Positions 1 to 13,843 of a stretch of DNA of 64,000 nucleotides are shown here, piece by piece (position 1 is the first letter of the stretch; each line of letters opens with the position of its first letter). The translations under genes were made by a program, and so were the position numbers. A model generated the notes under the pieces. The model was not told the origin of the DNA. It saw nothing but the letters and a program-made list of their open reading frames with translations, and ran no database searches. Source of the DNA: Vespa crabro (Eukaryota > Arthropoda > Insecta > Hymenoptera > Vespidae); contig NC_060973.1 of assembly GCF_910589235.1 (NCBI RefSeq), forward strand, positions 5,038,501 to 5,102,500, in the 5' to 3' direction.

Positions 1-3000
1 TCCATGAAGACCTGAGATGCTTGCGAACCCGGTGAGCTCGGGCTTTGTTGGCCATTCAATCGAAGATCTACTTCTGCTTGGAATCTTAACCTTCTAATTT
101 CAAGGCTTTCCTCTTCCGAATCTGTAGTAGGAATTTCACTGAACATTTCAATTTTTTCAGATTCCTTGAGAATAGGTTCATCATTTATGTATTTGGCAGA
201 CATTGTTTGAAGAGCTCTGATAATATTAGGCTCAATAGGTCCTGGACTTCTATGCCGTATAATATTATCTTGTCCAGCCAATGTAATTAATGCTTCTGCA
301 GCCGAACTTTCCATCTTTTTCATATCTTGTTGAATCTCTTCTTTCTGCGGTAACTTACCAATATATGTATTCATTTTCTGTTGTACATCCTGCTCTAACC
401 TTGGTTTGTTCGCATTAACATCTATAGGCTTTAATGTTTCCAATTGTTCTTCCTCCATTTTATTTGTATAACTATCATTCAATCTGTCATCTGTTTCTTT
501 ATCACTTTCACATTTTCTTGGAGAAGGCAATGGGCTCTCTTCATTATCTATTTGAGGGAACTCATTTGAATTTTGATCTTTTATTTTTATATCTGGTAGC
601 GGTGTATCTCTGCCCGTTGGAGTAGGACAGTCTAAAGATCTTTGAATTGCAAGTTCTGTTAATATATCTGGATCCTCGCTGTTACAAGCCAAAGGACGAT
701 GATCGGACATGCGGCTGTCCGAGTCTTGCTATAAATAAGATAAAGAAACGATAAATAAAGATTATATTTTTAAATATAATCTTTAATAAATTTTTATGCA
801 TCTGTAGTATATCTATACCTCATCTTCAAAGTTTTCTTCATCCGAGCTTTCGCTTGAGCTGCTAGAAGATTCACTGGAACTAGCTTCGTCGCTAGAACTT
901 TCGGTAGATGAAGATGAAGATGAGGAAGAAGAGCCACTTGGAAGAGAAGAAACTGGTCGTTTAACTTTTTGTACCGGTGGTAGATCCAAATCACTATCAC
1001 TTTCTATAATTTCTGTGTCAATGTGATCTGACTGACGACTGTCTTCATCTTGTGGTAAGGGACTCGGAGCTTTAATTTTACGCTATTTAAAAAAATATAG
1101 ATATCATTATATGCGTTTTTTTTTCTTTTTTATCATATTATGCTTACCCTAAATGAAGGCATCTTTGGCATACTGGCTCTGATACCCAAACCAAATCCAT
1201 CGTAATTGAGACCCAATGGTGTTCCTTGCTCCAAAAGTAATGAAAGTCCTTGTGGCTTTGAACTTTCTTCCTTACTAGTATTATTGATAACAGCGATGTC
1301 TCCTCCTTGACTTTGATTTTTTTCTGATTTTTTCTCATCCCACCAAACTTCAAATAATTTGAATGCAGTATTTTCTACCATTTTCTTATTAAAATCTTTT
1401 TTTAAAATTTGTTTCAATTCATTCACAACTTTGTTTAACACACCATTGATGGTAGGACCCTTAATATAATAAAATCCGGTATAAAGAAACAGCTTAAGCG
1501 TGAGGAAATAAAACTAAACACGAAATAAGATAAAATAATTATATAACTTGCCTGTGGATTATCCTTAGTAATATTATGATTTGCCATGGCTTGCAAGCGA
1601 GATTGGAAAGATGTATAATAACTTGTTCCTTGATGACTACCGACTGTTCCCGACAATGATCCTGTGTTAGGTTGATAATGACTTTGTAAGTAGGTTGTTC
1701 CATAAGGATAAGGATATTGGGTTGGTCTAGGCCAACTGTAAACATCTCCAGATGGATAATGACTTATATGACCGGGATAACCAGGTCCTGGATATAAGTG
1801 ACTCGAAGGTTCCGGCTGAGCAATGACCTGTCCATTGGATTGTTTTTTATTTTACTTTATAATTATTTATAACATTATCTCACAAAGATATTTACCTCTT
1901 CAATTTTTTCATCTCCCGAACTCAATGGACTCAAAGACATTCTGTCATCATCGGGTGGTGGAGGAGGTGGTGGTTCTTTAGGTGGTTCTGGTTCAATTTC
2001 ATCAGGTGCTGGACTGTAACTTCCAAGCAATGCTTCATCTTCGCTAGAACTAATAACACTACCCAATTCCTCATCAACGGAAAATTGATTTAGATTATTT
2101 TCTCGTATTTTCCATCTTTCCTTGTTTTTTTCCATCATTTTCTCAAAACAAGATTTGTATGCTTCATGAGAGATAAATGGACTTGGAGGGTCTGAAAGCA
2201 TCTCGTTATCGCCGTGCTGCGATTTTTTATCATCCTCGGAATCACTGCCAAATTGTAAAAATGGAGGTGCCATTCCACCTGCCTTATCTTTCAATAACAT
2301 TGCTATTCTTGTGTCTAAATCTAATGTTTTACGAGTTTCAACAGGGGAATCTCTAGACGAATTTTTTATAACGCTTTGATTATCCTTTTCCTTCTTAGGA
2401 GTATGATGTTGACTTTTACTGGTAGAACCTTTATTAGCAACAGATGCTGCATTAGAACTCGGATTTTCCAAATTCGATGTTCCATGTTGACCGGGCCAGA
2501 CGGACGCAGACGGATAACCAGCAGTTCCAGAGTTATTATTCCACCACACATTTGAATTTTGTTGCATCGAAATATTTTGCGATACATTCTGTGGCATATT
2601 GGCTAAATAGCTATTCGAAGGTTGATGGTGATAACCGCTATAATAAAAATCATAATTGGCAGCAGGAGTAGAATTTTGGGAATAGTTGCTAGAATAATTT
2701 AATTCGCTAGGTGCTGTGCCATAACCTAAATCACTGCCAGTACTTCCGCTAGGTGTAGGATAATCCCTATACTTGTTATATCTTGAATTTTCAACATATG
2801 GATCTCTAACTTTTTCTACACTAGCAACTGTCTTCTTAGTATTTCTATAATCGTCCCTTTCTTCAGGCACAACTTTATCAATTGGCGTTTGCTTTTCTGG
2901 CTCGACATCGCACTTTATTTCCTTTTCAACTTTTCTCTCTAGTTTCTTTTCGACGGTTAACTCTTCATAAATCTTTTTACATTCCTCTCCAAAAGCATCA

Positions 3001-3638
3001 AGAAATACTCTTAAAACCCTACCCATCACAGATGTATTGTTCAACTTTTCTACACAAGCTTTTGACGCTTTTGTAGTTTCAAATACTACTCTTGCTATTC
3101 CAAGATGTTTATTAGTTACTGGATGGTAATATATAGTAAGTTCCTCTACGGCACCAAACTTTTGAACCATGTCCGTTAAAAATGTTTTATCAATATTATC
3201 GTTCAAATGACAAAATGTTACCTCAAGCGGAGGAGGTTCACCGCAATAATTAGAATCTATTTTAAATCTAGGTACAGGTAAGTCAAGTTGTTCTAATCGA
3301 GTCCATATTCTTGTTAACTGGGATCTGGGATCTCTTGGTTGAACCACAGGATACGTTGGATCTCCTGGTACCGTTCCATCGTATCTGTACAATTTTGTAG
3401 CTCCTTTGACTAAGAACGGATCGACAAGTAATTTATAATTCCTTGGTTTTTGTGCTACTTGCGGCGCAGATGCTTCCTTCTGCGAATGAGTTACGTGACC
3501 ATGACCATGTTTCGATGATTGATTTGAATTTTGTGATGCACTCTGTGAATTGCCATGCGAATGGCGATGACGATGCGAGTGTGCATGCGAGTGTCCATGT
3601 CCATGTCCATGTCTCTCCATTCCGTTCATTGCCTCCAA
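1..3638 (-). CDS. Set1: Histone H3-lysine-4 methyltransferase SETD1/Set1, N-terminal part (3' end beyond window)
   Basis: This encodes the N-terminal ~1,107 residues of the nuclear COMPASS catalytic subunit. Coding exons on the minus strand are 3638-1896, 1827-1552, 1459-1148, 1082-819 and 728 to the left edge, all in phase 0. The start ATG at 3638 opens a His/Gly/Ser-rich stretch (residues ~8-51). An RRM-like domain typical of SETD1 follows at ~138-216 (VTFCHLND..., GIARVVFET). Then come Ser/Asn-rich linkers, a Pro-rich stretch, a helical segment with the family motif LFEVWWDE in exon 3, and a Ser/Asp/Glu-rich low-complexity stretch in exon 4. The catalytic N-SET/SET/post-SET region is not in the window. 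The intron 1460-1551 uses a GC donor (CAG|GCAAGT). It is divergent from Uqcrh. Identification rests on the RRM and flanking motifs and is very likely. Confidence 0.93.
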
Positions 3639-4741
3639 GCATCATCCATTCGTGTGAACCGCTATCACAAATGTTTAAGGAAATTTTTATAACAACAAGT
3701 ACTTAATATATAATCGAATCATAGATTAAATAGGGAGAACAGTGTCTTATATATTGTCTATTATATTGTCAAAATGTGTATTATGAGTAAAATTTTCGCG
3801 AAAAAAAAAGAGAAAACTGTTTCAATCATATCAATTCACCATGATATATGTATCACGCACTCTTTTTTAAAGTTAACATAATGTTATGTTTAAATCCTAA
3901 CTAAAAATTGGACATCACTTTAATTGGATAGCATTAATAGATTGCGAACAACAATTAGCGAAATCACAATCAAATCATTCACTCATCAACAATATAAAAC
4001 TTGATTTGTATATTTATAGTTAAAAACTCTTGGAACTCAATTTATTTAGCACAGTTATGATGCTTGCACTAATATCAAAAGATACGATATATTTCTCTAC
4101 TTTTTGAGCACCTTGCGCGGGGGTGTCTTAGTTTAAAAAAGAAGAAAAAAATGATCGATCCTTAGTTAACATTTAATATGTATATCCCTTGCGGGAAAAC
4201 ATCGCCTTGCAGAAAAGTTTTGCGTTGACATCAGCGAAGATCTTTTTTCGATTCTTTTTTCGAAGGGGAAACGTACGTTGGCACTCACGATGAGACAAGA
4301 TTTATTTTTCGCTCCAGTTAAATTTATATCCAGTTCTTTTACGCTTTCATAAAATGCACTTTCGAATAACGCTTTCAAAATCAAAGTACGTAATTCGTGT
4401 ATCTCGATAACACATAACCTCAAAATTTTTCGGAGTATTTGGGCGATCGTTCTGTTGATCGAGCAGCGTGGCAAACGGTACGTAATTTTCATAGGACTCC
4501 GTTAGCTCTTTAATACGATTATTTCCATGGTTATTTATCGCAATATCATAAACGAGCTTGCACAAGTTAAAAAAAAGTCGTCGACTTATGAAGAAACAAC
4601 AAAATCCTTCGAGGCTTATCGCGATATACTCTCCTTCACTTTTTTTCCTGGATCCGTCGTAATTCGTAAGCTCGGTCTTTTTCCTTCGATTTCTTCGAGA
4701 TATATGTATGTCGTGTACGGTTGCGTTAGATCACGATACCG

Positions 4742-4745
<4 letters not shown>

Positions 4746-4773
<28 letters not shown>
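4746..4773. repeat. (CT)n microsatellite
   Basis: About 14 uninterrupted CT units between Set1 and Uqcrh. Confidence 0.95.
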
Positions 4774-4776
<3 letters not shown>

Positions 4777-6056
4777 TATTTAACTTCCCCGTCAACTTTC
4801 TTCTTTAAAAAACATAAAGTTTTATTGATACCTGCCCCACGGGCACGTACCAACGCGAAAATACCCACGAACTGTGTGTGTTGACTATTCACCGATGAGA
4901 AGCACTTCGCATCGCAACTTTATTTCAACCGACCTTCCATCGATCCTTCGATCGGTATTATATCGTCGGTGTAAATTTCAAAATTTCATCCCTGATAACT
5001 ATTAAAATGGATGGCTCCTGACAAAGAAAAATAATCTTTTCACGCGTTAAAGAAAGGAGCTTATAACGTCCGATAAACCCGATCGTGGAACACTTTTGAG
5101 TGACGCCATCCTTGTCACATAAGAATCATTACATAGCTTCCTAGTACGTTATCGAATATCACGATAAAACTTATTTCTATGTGCATAGACAATATCATTA
5201 TTTATTCCTAAATATTTTCTATCTACGTAGATATTTTCTTATGAAAGTCTCCTACGCGTTTCGACCCACGGGATATGCTATGTGAACCGAGAACGAGCAC
5301 CCAAACGTTTTTTTTCCGATTTTTCATCATTCCATTATCACGAATTTCTGAATCGTGGAGAATAATACCTGAGAATTCCGTGTAAGACTGGCATTTTGTT
5401 AATTTGCCAGGAGTCTGCATATGTAATTAAATTCTGGCGCTGAATAATTGCTGAAAAACTTGTTGCCCGGTGATGTGTGGCATTTAATCCACGCATTGGT
5501 CAATTTCTAAGAACGAGAAAGATCTTACAGAAGTATTAACTATCCCATTGGCAAATCAGATAACGCGCTTAAAAAGAAAATTGCGCGTTTTCATGCACGA
5601 ATAGATACGCTATATTTATACGTGTATAAAAACATACGCGTCTATTTTTTCATTAATTTATACTTTCTACTTGTATCTAGATTTTTGTTTCTGTCGAATA
5701 AAGAAGAAGATTAGAAATCGATTAAGGTATTCATCAATTTTTATCTTTCAACGCAATACATGGCAACATGCTCGGATAATACGCATGGAATTACATACGA
5801 ACCGATCGTACGATTATGTACGATTGTTGTTCTTTCTTCCACCCCCCTCCCGATCCCTTCGGTATTAAATAAATCGAAGTAAACTATATCACCCTCCCTC
5901 TTCGCGACCGCCTCCCTATACGAAATTTTTACGTATAGTTGCTCACATTAAATACGATGTTATTAAACGATCCTATGTTTTCGATTACACCCATCCTCCT
6001 GTTCCAATACGCACATTTACAATTTCTTTTTTAAATTTATTATTTTACCTAATATA

Positions 6057-6137
6057 TTAGGTTGGAAACTATGAAGCGGGCGTTTTTGTTTAGTTATTTA
6101 TTTTTATTCAACGCCCGTTTCATAGTTTCCAACCTAA
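6057..6137. mobile_element. Mariner-type MITE, 81 bp, copy 1
   Basis: An 81-bp element begins TTAGGTTGGAAACTATGAA and ends with the inverted complement (TTTCATAGTTTCCAACCTAA). It is flanked by TA, as expected for Tc1/mariner insertions. The terminal inverted repeats cover most of the element (arms of ~30 bp with one mismatch) and leave a short AT-rich centre. There is no coding capacity, so it is a non-autonomous deletion derivative. A second copy lies 10 bp downstream in the same orientation. Confidence 0.75.
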
Positions 6138-6147
6138 TATACAAGTA

Positions 6148-6228
6148 CTAGGTTGGAAACTATGAAACGGGCGTTTTTGTTTAGTTATTTATTTTCATTC
6201 AACACTCGTTTCATAGTTTCCAACTTAA
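6148..6228. mobile_element. Mariner-type MITE, 81 bp, copy 2
   Basis: Near-identical to the element at 6057-6137 and in the same orientation. The left end reads TAGGTTGGAAACTATGAAAC; the right end carries small substitutions (ACTCG for GCCCG, CAACTTAA at the terminus). It can fold into a long hairpin. The head-to-tail arrangement suggests local duplication or nested insertion. Confidence 0.72.
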
Positions 6229-6518
6229 TACTTTATTATTAATATTTTATTCGTTACTGTCTATTATATAGCAACCAATCATAATTAATGGATGTTCCTT
6301 CTTTTTCTTTTGTTTTTTCTCTTTAGAAAATTGATATTCAGCGAACTTTAAAATTCGCCTTTACTAAAGATGAGCTAACTTCATGGTGTAGTAGGACAAA
6401 CGACTGGACAATATACTGATACCGTTTGAAGATAGTTATTGGCCTTCCTCGATAGTCTTAGGAGTACGTTCTTTCTACGTTCGTTTAAAGTTTCAAAAAA
6501 TATATATCTTCTTAAAAT

Positions 6519-7132
6519 ATGTCTTTCATTCAGAATTTTATCAGAAATTTTGTTCCAAAAGTTAAAGCTGACGACGAAGACGGAGAGCTAGTAGATCCTC
6601 AAACAGTTCTCCGTGTGAGTTTTTAATTATGTAATACTATTAACTTTTATAAGTTAACTAATTTATACAAAGTAGTGATAAATGTATCTTTTTAAGGCAT
6701 AATCCTATATTTCCGTTTTATTTTAAATAACTTTTTAACAACACTTTATTTCACGAAATTACTATATTTCGTTCATTTATAAGACATTAGTCTTCATTAT
6801 ATTTCTCTGTTGATATTTGATCTCTTCAATATTAAATTAATGTTTTAACAATTGTATAATGGCTAAATAAATAAATAATTAAATATTAATTGTTTCGTTG
6901 TATTTGTTTATAAGCGTTACCGCTTTCTTATTATACTCTAATAACATTGTATTTATTATAGGAACAATGTTCAGAGAAACACTGCGAAAAATTAAAAGAA
7001 ATATTGAACACATGTAACGATCGTGTTAATTCGAGAAAGCAAACCGAAGAAACATGCCTTGAAGAATTGGTAGACTATGTGCAATGCGTAGATCATTGCG
7101 TAGCCAAAACTCTTTTCAGCAAGTTGAAATGA
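6519..7132 (+). CDS. UQCRH: Cytochrome b-c1 complex subunit 6 (UQCRH, hinge protein)
   Basis: A small acidic subunit of respiratory complex III that supports the cytochrome c1-cytochrome c interaction on the intermembrane-space side of the inner mitochondrial membrane. It has two coding exons, 6519-6614 and 6962-7132 (phase 0 intron; donor CGT|GTGAGT, acceptor ATTATAG), giving 88 residues, the usual length for the family. The N-terminal half contains DDEDGELVDPQTVLREQC. The second exon shows the family pattern of paired cysteines (C..C..C..C), ending DHCVAKTLFSKLK, which closely resembles animal UQCRH. The ATG at 6519 is the first in the frame. It is divergent from Set1 and converges with Ankfy1; AATAAA lies at 7224-7229. 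Confidence 0.95.
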
Positions 7133-7468
7133 ATGAATGACAACTTCACATGGCTATTGTTGCAAATAAATTACATAGATTAATTCATGTAAGCATTGTA
7201 TATATGATGAATCCAATAATAGAAATAAAATGTAACTTATAGAGGATGATTTATGTCATAATGAAATAATTATTTTTCTGTTTTGTATTTATAATTTGGA
7301 AATTGTTTTAACAAATTTTTACTATTAATAAAGTAGTACAATAAAAAGTAGATATTATTAATGACATAGAATTACACAGACTTTTAGTTTAACATCTGTA
7401 CTTTTAAAGGCAGATGGAATGACACTTGGTTCCTTTTTATGTTAATTTTGATTTATTATGATCCTTAC
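7133..7468. other. Convergent 3' untranslated region, Uqcrh and Ankfy1
   Basis: AT-rich and noncoding. A plus-strand AATAAA at 7224-7229 is the probable Uqcrh poly(A) signal. TTTATT at 7452-7457 (AATAAA on the minus strand) lies just beyond the Ankfy1 stop. With 336 bases between the stop codons, the two 3' UTRs probably overlap or nearly abut. Confidence 0.55.
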
Positions 7469-10400
7469 TCATTCTGCTCCTATTTGCAATACATCAAAGC
7501 ATACTGCACATACACGTACAGGCTTATTTAACCCAAATTTCAAAATGGGAACATCTTGGCCCGAACATTTACTACATAGGATTCTACCGCAGTGCCGACT
7601 AGAATAAGAAAATGATAGTATAGTAAAAAGATAAGGAATAATTTCACGTTGTTTCGACAAGATAAGATAATTCCTACCAATGATGTTTACGCATAGTTAT
7701 AGAAAACTTTGTGCCACACTCCAAACATAGATCTTTATCTGCCCATGGTGCTTCTTGCGTTAAAGAATCTAATAATCTGTATAACAATTGCTTTGTTGCA
7801 ACTTGATAATTAAAAATTGTGATACCATCCTTGTTCATTGAACCGAGACAAGCCCCAGAGCGTACTAATGTTCGACATAAATTACCATTACCTTTCATAT
7901 AGGCAATCAATAGCGGTGTATTTCCATCTAAATCTGAAATGGAAGTATTCTAACAATACTATGCGTATAAGAAGTATATGCGCATAATACTTAAAACTCA
8001 ATAATCGATTAATTGTAATCTCAAATAATTATCTAAAATCATTGATCTAAAATAAAAATTATTCTTACCGGCATTATTGACCGGATATTGTGACATACAC
8101 TCTAAAAAGAGCTCGCATATAGTTGCAGCATTATCTCTTCCGCATCTAGCTAATTCGTGCAAAGGATTTCTACCTTTAAGATTTACTGCTTCCGCATCCA
8201 AAGTACATTCTGTTAATAATGTTCTTACAACTGAAACATGACCTTCTCTAACGGCCACGTGTAATGCATTATCGCCATCTGCATTTACTGCATCAAAATT
8301 AATATTGTTCTAAAAGAAGAATAGAGATAGATACAATATCTATATAAATATATGTATACATATATATATATATGAATTTACGGATAATATTTTTTGCATA
8401 AAACATGCTCGTCGTGATTGATATAGCACTTGAATAATATTAAATATTAACGAAAATATATTTACGTGCAATAGCGCAGACACAACTGTAGCGTGTCCAG
8501 CTTTTGCCGCAGCGTGTAGTGCTGTATTTCTATTTGCATCTGTATCATTAACACGTGCTTCAGCTAAAATCAAACTTCGCACCAACATTTCATTTCCAGA
8601 AATGGCAGCAAGATGGAGCGGTGGCGTTTGTGTAACATCGTGTACTCTAGAATTTACGTCTACCTGTAAAAGAAATAAATTCAGATTTTATATCAATTTG
8701 TCCTTCTATATATACTTCATGATGTTTCTGTCATAATTTCAATCTCATTGTACTCATAAATAGCATGTATTTACCTGTATAGAAAGTAAAAATAAAATGC
8801 TTTCCATATCTCCTTTTTGTATAGCAGTGTGTAAAAAGTTTCTTCCTTTATTATCATATTGTTCTGCAGCTTTTGGTAATCTTTCTAGTATTGCCTGTGC
8901 CGCTTTATTGTTACGAACAGTTAAAGCTGCTGCGAATGGCGTTAATCCTTTTTTATCTCTCTTATTTAAATCTATATTAGGATGACACAATAGCAATGAT
9001 ATTATTTGTGAATGTTGATTTTGTATCGCTACATGAACAGGAGTTTTTCCTTCTGCGTCACGAGCATTCACATCAGCTCCATGCTCGATAAGAGTCTGAA
9101 CAACTTGTTCAAGACCCCATTGGCAACACAAATGCAATGGAGTACATTCATCCTTTGCCTCATCTCCTCCGGCGCCATTTGGTCCTGGACGCCTGGGAGC
9201 GTTCAAATCGCAGCCACTATAAGAATCAATATTTTCAATGAAGAACAATGTTCCTACGTTAACCTCATAAACAACACTTTTATGTCCATGATATACCTTC
9301 TTATTAGAAATTGTGCAATGTCTTCTTTATTTTCATCGATTGCCCTGTGTAATAAAGTTTGTAAACATCCATCCGGTCCAGGACCCCAGCAATCGGCATC
9401 TGCTCCATGTTTAACTAAAATAGAAGCAGTATCTTCTTGATCCGAATCCAGTGCATCCCATAATGGGCATCCTACTGACGTATCTACTCCCCGCCTACAA
9501 AGGGCTTCAACCACCTCGCTAAGTCTGCAGTGTACGCAAAGTTGCAACGGCGTCTCACCATTAGCTGTTCTATTAATATAACCTTTAGTAAATATAAATA
9601 TATTCTCGAATTGGCCTGTTACTAATGTTACTTACTTTACATTCATTTCTGCATCATTTTCTAACAAAAAAATTGCCGTCGCTGAGTCTTCCTTTAATAT
9701 TGATTGATGTAGCAATGTTAGTCCTTCTTCGTTGCGCTGATTCACATTGGCTCCAGCTTTTATCAAAGCTAATACAATATCTTTGCCCTTCTTAAATGGA
9801 GCTTTTATTGCTAAGCTTAAAGGCGTTTCCTTTGCTTTGTTCTTCAAATTTAATTGTAAACTTGCACCTTTAGCATTCAATAATTCTTCTACAATGTCTA
9901 AATAAAAATGTGAAACTGCAATATGTATGGGCGCATCTTCGGTGGTAAATGTGACCATGTCCGTCGGTATGCCATGTTGCAAAAGGACTTTTGTTAATTG
10001 TTTAGAACCTATTTTGCAAGCCTCATGTAAAATTGTGTAACCATCATTATTGGTTTTTGTTAAGCTATCTTTGCAATATTCGGTTAAGAATAAGGCAGCT
10101 TCTTCTTTATTTTCTCTGATTAAAACATGTAAGAGAGTATCACCTGTATCCTTATAAATAGGATTAGGTGTCGCTTCTCTGAGTAAAAGTTCCTTAGCAA
10201 AAAATGATTTGAACGGGTCTATCTTCATTGCTAAACATAATGGAGTATCGTCTTTGTTAGTTCTAGCGTCCAAATTTATATTTTTGGATGAAACTAATAA
10301 ATTAAATATTGGCTTGTTTTTCTCAGAGATACAACTATGTAATGCAGTCCTAAAAGATCAAATAAATAAATCAATGATATTCATAAATAATATTTATAAG

Positions 10401-13400
10401 AGTCCAATAGAGTAAATATATAATTTATTATTAATTACCATCCTCTTTGATCGTGTAAATTGGGATCTATTCCAGCTTGAAGTAATTTAGAAGCAACAGC
10501 TACAATATTTTCAGTGTCATGTTTGGTTACTAAATGCAATGCAGTGCACCCTTCGAATTTCTTGTAATCATTCAGATTTTTCATATTATCAGTAAATCTA
10601 ATAGGCTCGCATAATTTCTGAGTACTTCCATTGTTCTCTAATTGTTCAATGATGAACTGAGCAGAATACGAGTCACCTTTTAAAATAGCATTCTCAAGTA
10701 AAGAAAGACCTCGTGAATCTTTAGCCGTAAGATTTGCACCATGTTCAACCAAGGTTCGTGCTAATGAGGGCTGGCGTGCTTTCAGAGCTACTTCCAATGC
10801 TGTTTCCCCTTTCTGATCAACTATATTAACTGCTTTGGGAAGCTAAACAGATAAACGGGCAGATAAAGTTTTATTTTCTTTTAAAAAAATTTTCTGAAAT
10901 ATGATATTTTTCAAACTATAGGATAAAACAAAAATATTAAAAGATTAAAGAAAAATCATTATTAATTTTATGAGAATAAGCCATTCGATTAGGAACGATT
11001 AAATAAATAGTTTAATTGTATAATATAATTAACGTTGGTGTCTCAATAAAAGCTTTTTACGATTGATAATTGAATATTTCAATATTAATCGTCAATCGTT
11101 GTTCGAACATTAGTAACGCTATACTGTTAGGCGGAAACATATATATTTTTGAAAAGTTTGAGAACCACTGTTCAAGAGTAGTCATACAGGAAGGCAGAGA
11201 ATTGGTCACGGAGGAAGCGTAGAGATTACTTTCCGATATGAATACGCGACGATATACGGGCAAATCAAAAAGAATACGGAGATGATGTTGTAGTAAATGA
11301 TACGGTTCTTTAACCGCGGTTGTTTCTCTGTATGTGGCAAATTTAACTTAATTTTCAAGATAAAAATGTATAGGAAAGAAATTATTTTACGGTACAACGA
11401 ATTAAGAAAATAAATAAAGTAAATATCGATCTAGTGTATCTTGTGCAACAAGCATGCATTGCTCATTTAATTTGTTTTAATTTCATTCAATTCGTTTTGA
11501 ATTGGTGAACTTAAAAGGTGCAGTTTCAAAGTGTATCGATTCAATGTCAACATAACCGTAAAATAAGGGAATCGATTGTCGTGTTTTTTGGACATTTTTG
11601 GAGTATAATATATATCTTAAGAATGTACTGCTTTGGTAACATTAGTCCTCCGAGCATCGAATGAAATACAAAAGAACGTATGATAAAGTATTCGTTTCGA
11701 AATACATTCCTATTTCTTTTTTCTTTTTCTTTTTCTGGCAAATGATAACTGTTTGTCAGAGCGAATGATTTTATTTTATTTTCTGCTTAAAACATTTTTT
11801 TAAGATGCGAGTGGAAAGTTCGTTAATTCAATTAGTCACTATATTTTTATGTAAGTAAAACTTTTTTAACATATACTTATTGTAGATAGATTTTTGCAAA
11901 ACGTCTCTAATTATGTGTATTTCTAGACATTTTAAAAACAAAGGCAGAAGGCATTATGTGCTACCGTTGTGTAGCAATATTTTCTGGATATGATGCATCG
12001 GAACAACTTTGTTCCCAATTCAATGGAAATAAAACATTTCAAGTTTCTTGTCCTACGTCAACATTTTGTGTAAAAAAAACTATCTATTATAAATCACAAA
12101 GTATGTCTACTTGCTAAGAAAGCAAATATTAAAAGGTCAAACGATTAAGTATTACGTTTAATCCTATTTGACGCTGTTTCAGCATCTATGGTTAAAACGG
12201 TTCAAAGAGACTGTGCCACCCAAAGGTACTTATCTAAATCTTATGATTATGAAAAACGTGAATGGTACGATACAGAGGAAGTAATAAAAACGGTTTACAA
12301 AGAGGGCTGTGCCAATGGCGAGGACAGAGGAGCAACTGGTAGACCACCCGAATATTGCTACTGCAATTCTGATTTTTGTAATTTCTCTCCCTCAAATAAG
12401 ATAGTAAATCCGATTATTGTCTCTCTATCGGCGCTATTTTTATTATTTGTTAAATTCTTACATGTTTAACAGAAATGGTAATTGAATTTTATTATTCAAA
12501 CGGACTAATGGAAATATTTTAATGCAAATATTTTAATGCATATAGCGGTATAGCATCAATATTTAGACATTGTTACGCGTAAAGTGTAATTTCAGAGAAA
12601 AATATCTATATTTTACGAGATATTCAATGGATTTTTTATCATGCAACAGTATTCAATGCAATGAGTGCGCTTACATTCAAGAATGTACTTCTGATATTGT
12701 ATTTATACAAATTTACATAAAAATAGATATTAATACTTTTGTGATATCATTGTGTTAAGGAAATATTTAAATACGTTGAAGGGAATCAAAATCTCATATA
12801 TATCACGTTGAACAACAATTTAACAATAACGAAAAGAATTTTATCTCTATTAAGGATACTGTTTTATTTACAATTTGCATATTATTTAATATACTTCGCG
12901 AATAATTTAATTTATCCTTTAAATATTAACCCGATAGATATATTTTTAACACTCACCCATTTTATCATAGCATATATTTCCTAATTTGCTATACGGTTAA
13001 GCATATTAATTTCCTTATAACGAATGAGTGGAAAGTAATTAAATAAAAAAAAATGTTCCTTACCTCTGCATTATTTTCAACCAAATACAAAAATACAACG
13101 TCCTCCCTTATTAAACGAACTGCCGAATGTAAAGGATATGTGCTTTTGGCTTGTAATAATTTATATAATAAAGAACCAGGCATCTCTTTGAAATCATCTC
13201 CCGTTAGGTCTTCCTGTAAATAAAATTTTCAACTTAATCATTGTTTTCTATATATAGAAATACTTCTATAGAAGTTCTCTCAAAGAAATACTTTACCCAC
13301 CCAATGTGCAGAGATCAAAGAACTACAATGATCTCTGAGCTTTTGTACGCCCAATTCTTCGGCAGCTACATACAATCGAACACAATCTTTAAGACCGACA

Positions 13401-13790
13401 ACGCCAATCAAATACTTTTCACACTGCTCAACCAATTCTGATAATTGAAAAGACGAAGCAGCCCTCATTAAGTCTAATGTTAAATTTTCTTGGGAAATCT
13501 TTCCTGTGTAAATCCATTTCAATAAAACTAATCCTACATGTGTATCTAGACTGCTCCAATCTGTAAAAGGTTTGCCATATTTAGGATAATTTCTGAAATT
13601 GATTGATTTCATTCGCATTACCTAATACTGGTGTACCAGCAAGAATAGAATCACCAAAGAAGTCACTACGAGCAGACAGTACAAATTTATGAGCTGGTAT
13701 TTCTTGATCCGCCAATTTAATGGTAATGTCACTAAAATCAAGAAATGAAATTATTAATGACTCCTCTGACTTGTCATAGGATACATAAAA

Positions 13791-13843
<53 letters not shown>

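Larger units (their letters stand above)
3639..6518. other. Intergenic region between divergent Set1 and Uqcrh; probable 5' UTRs and promoters
   Basis: No convincing coding sequence. The stretch must hold the 5' noncoding part of Set1 (leftward) and of Uqcrh (rightward). It contains a (CT)n run at about 4746-4773 and a tandem pair of 81-bp MITE-like palindromes at 6057-6228. Short open frames here, such as 4166-4492 minus, have no recognisable domain or coding character. Confidence 0.6.

Noticed and set aside
4166..4492. 108-residue minus-strand open frame upstream of Set1
   Set aside because: No family resemblance; composition looks random; overlaps another chance frame.
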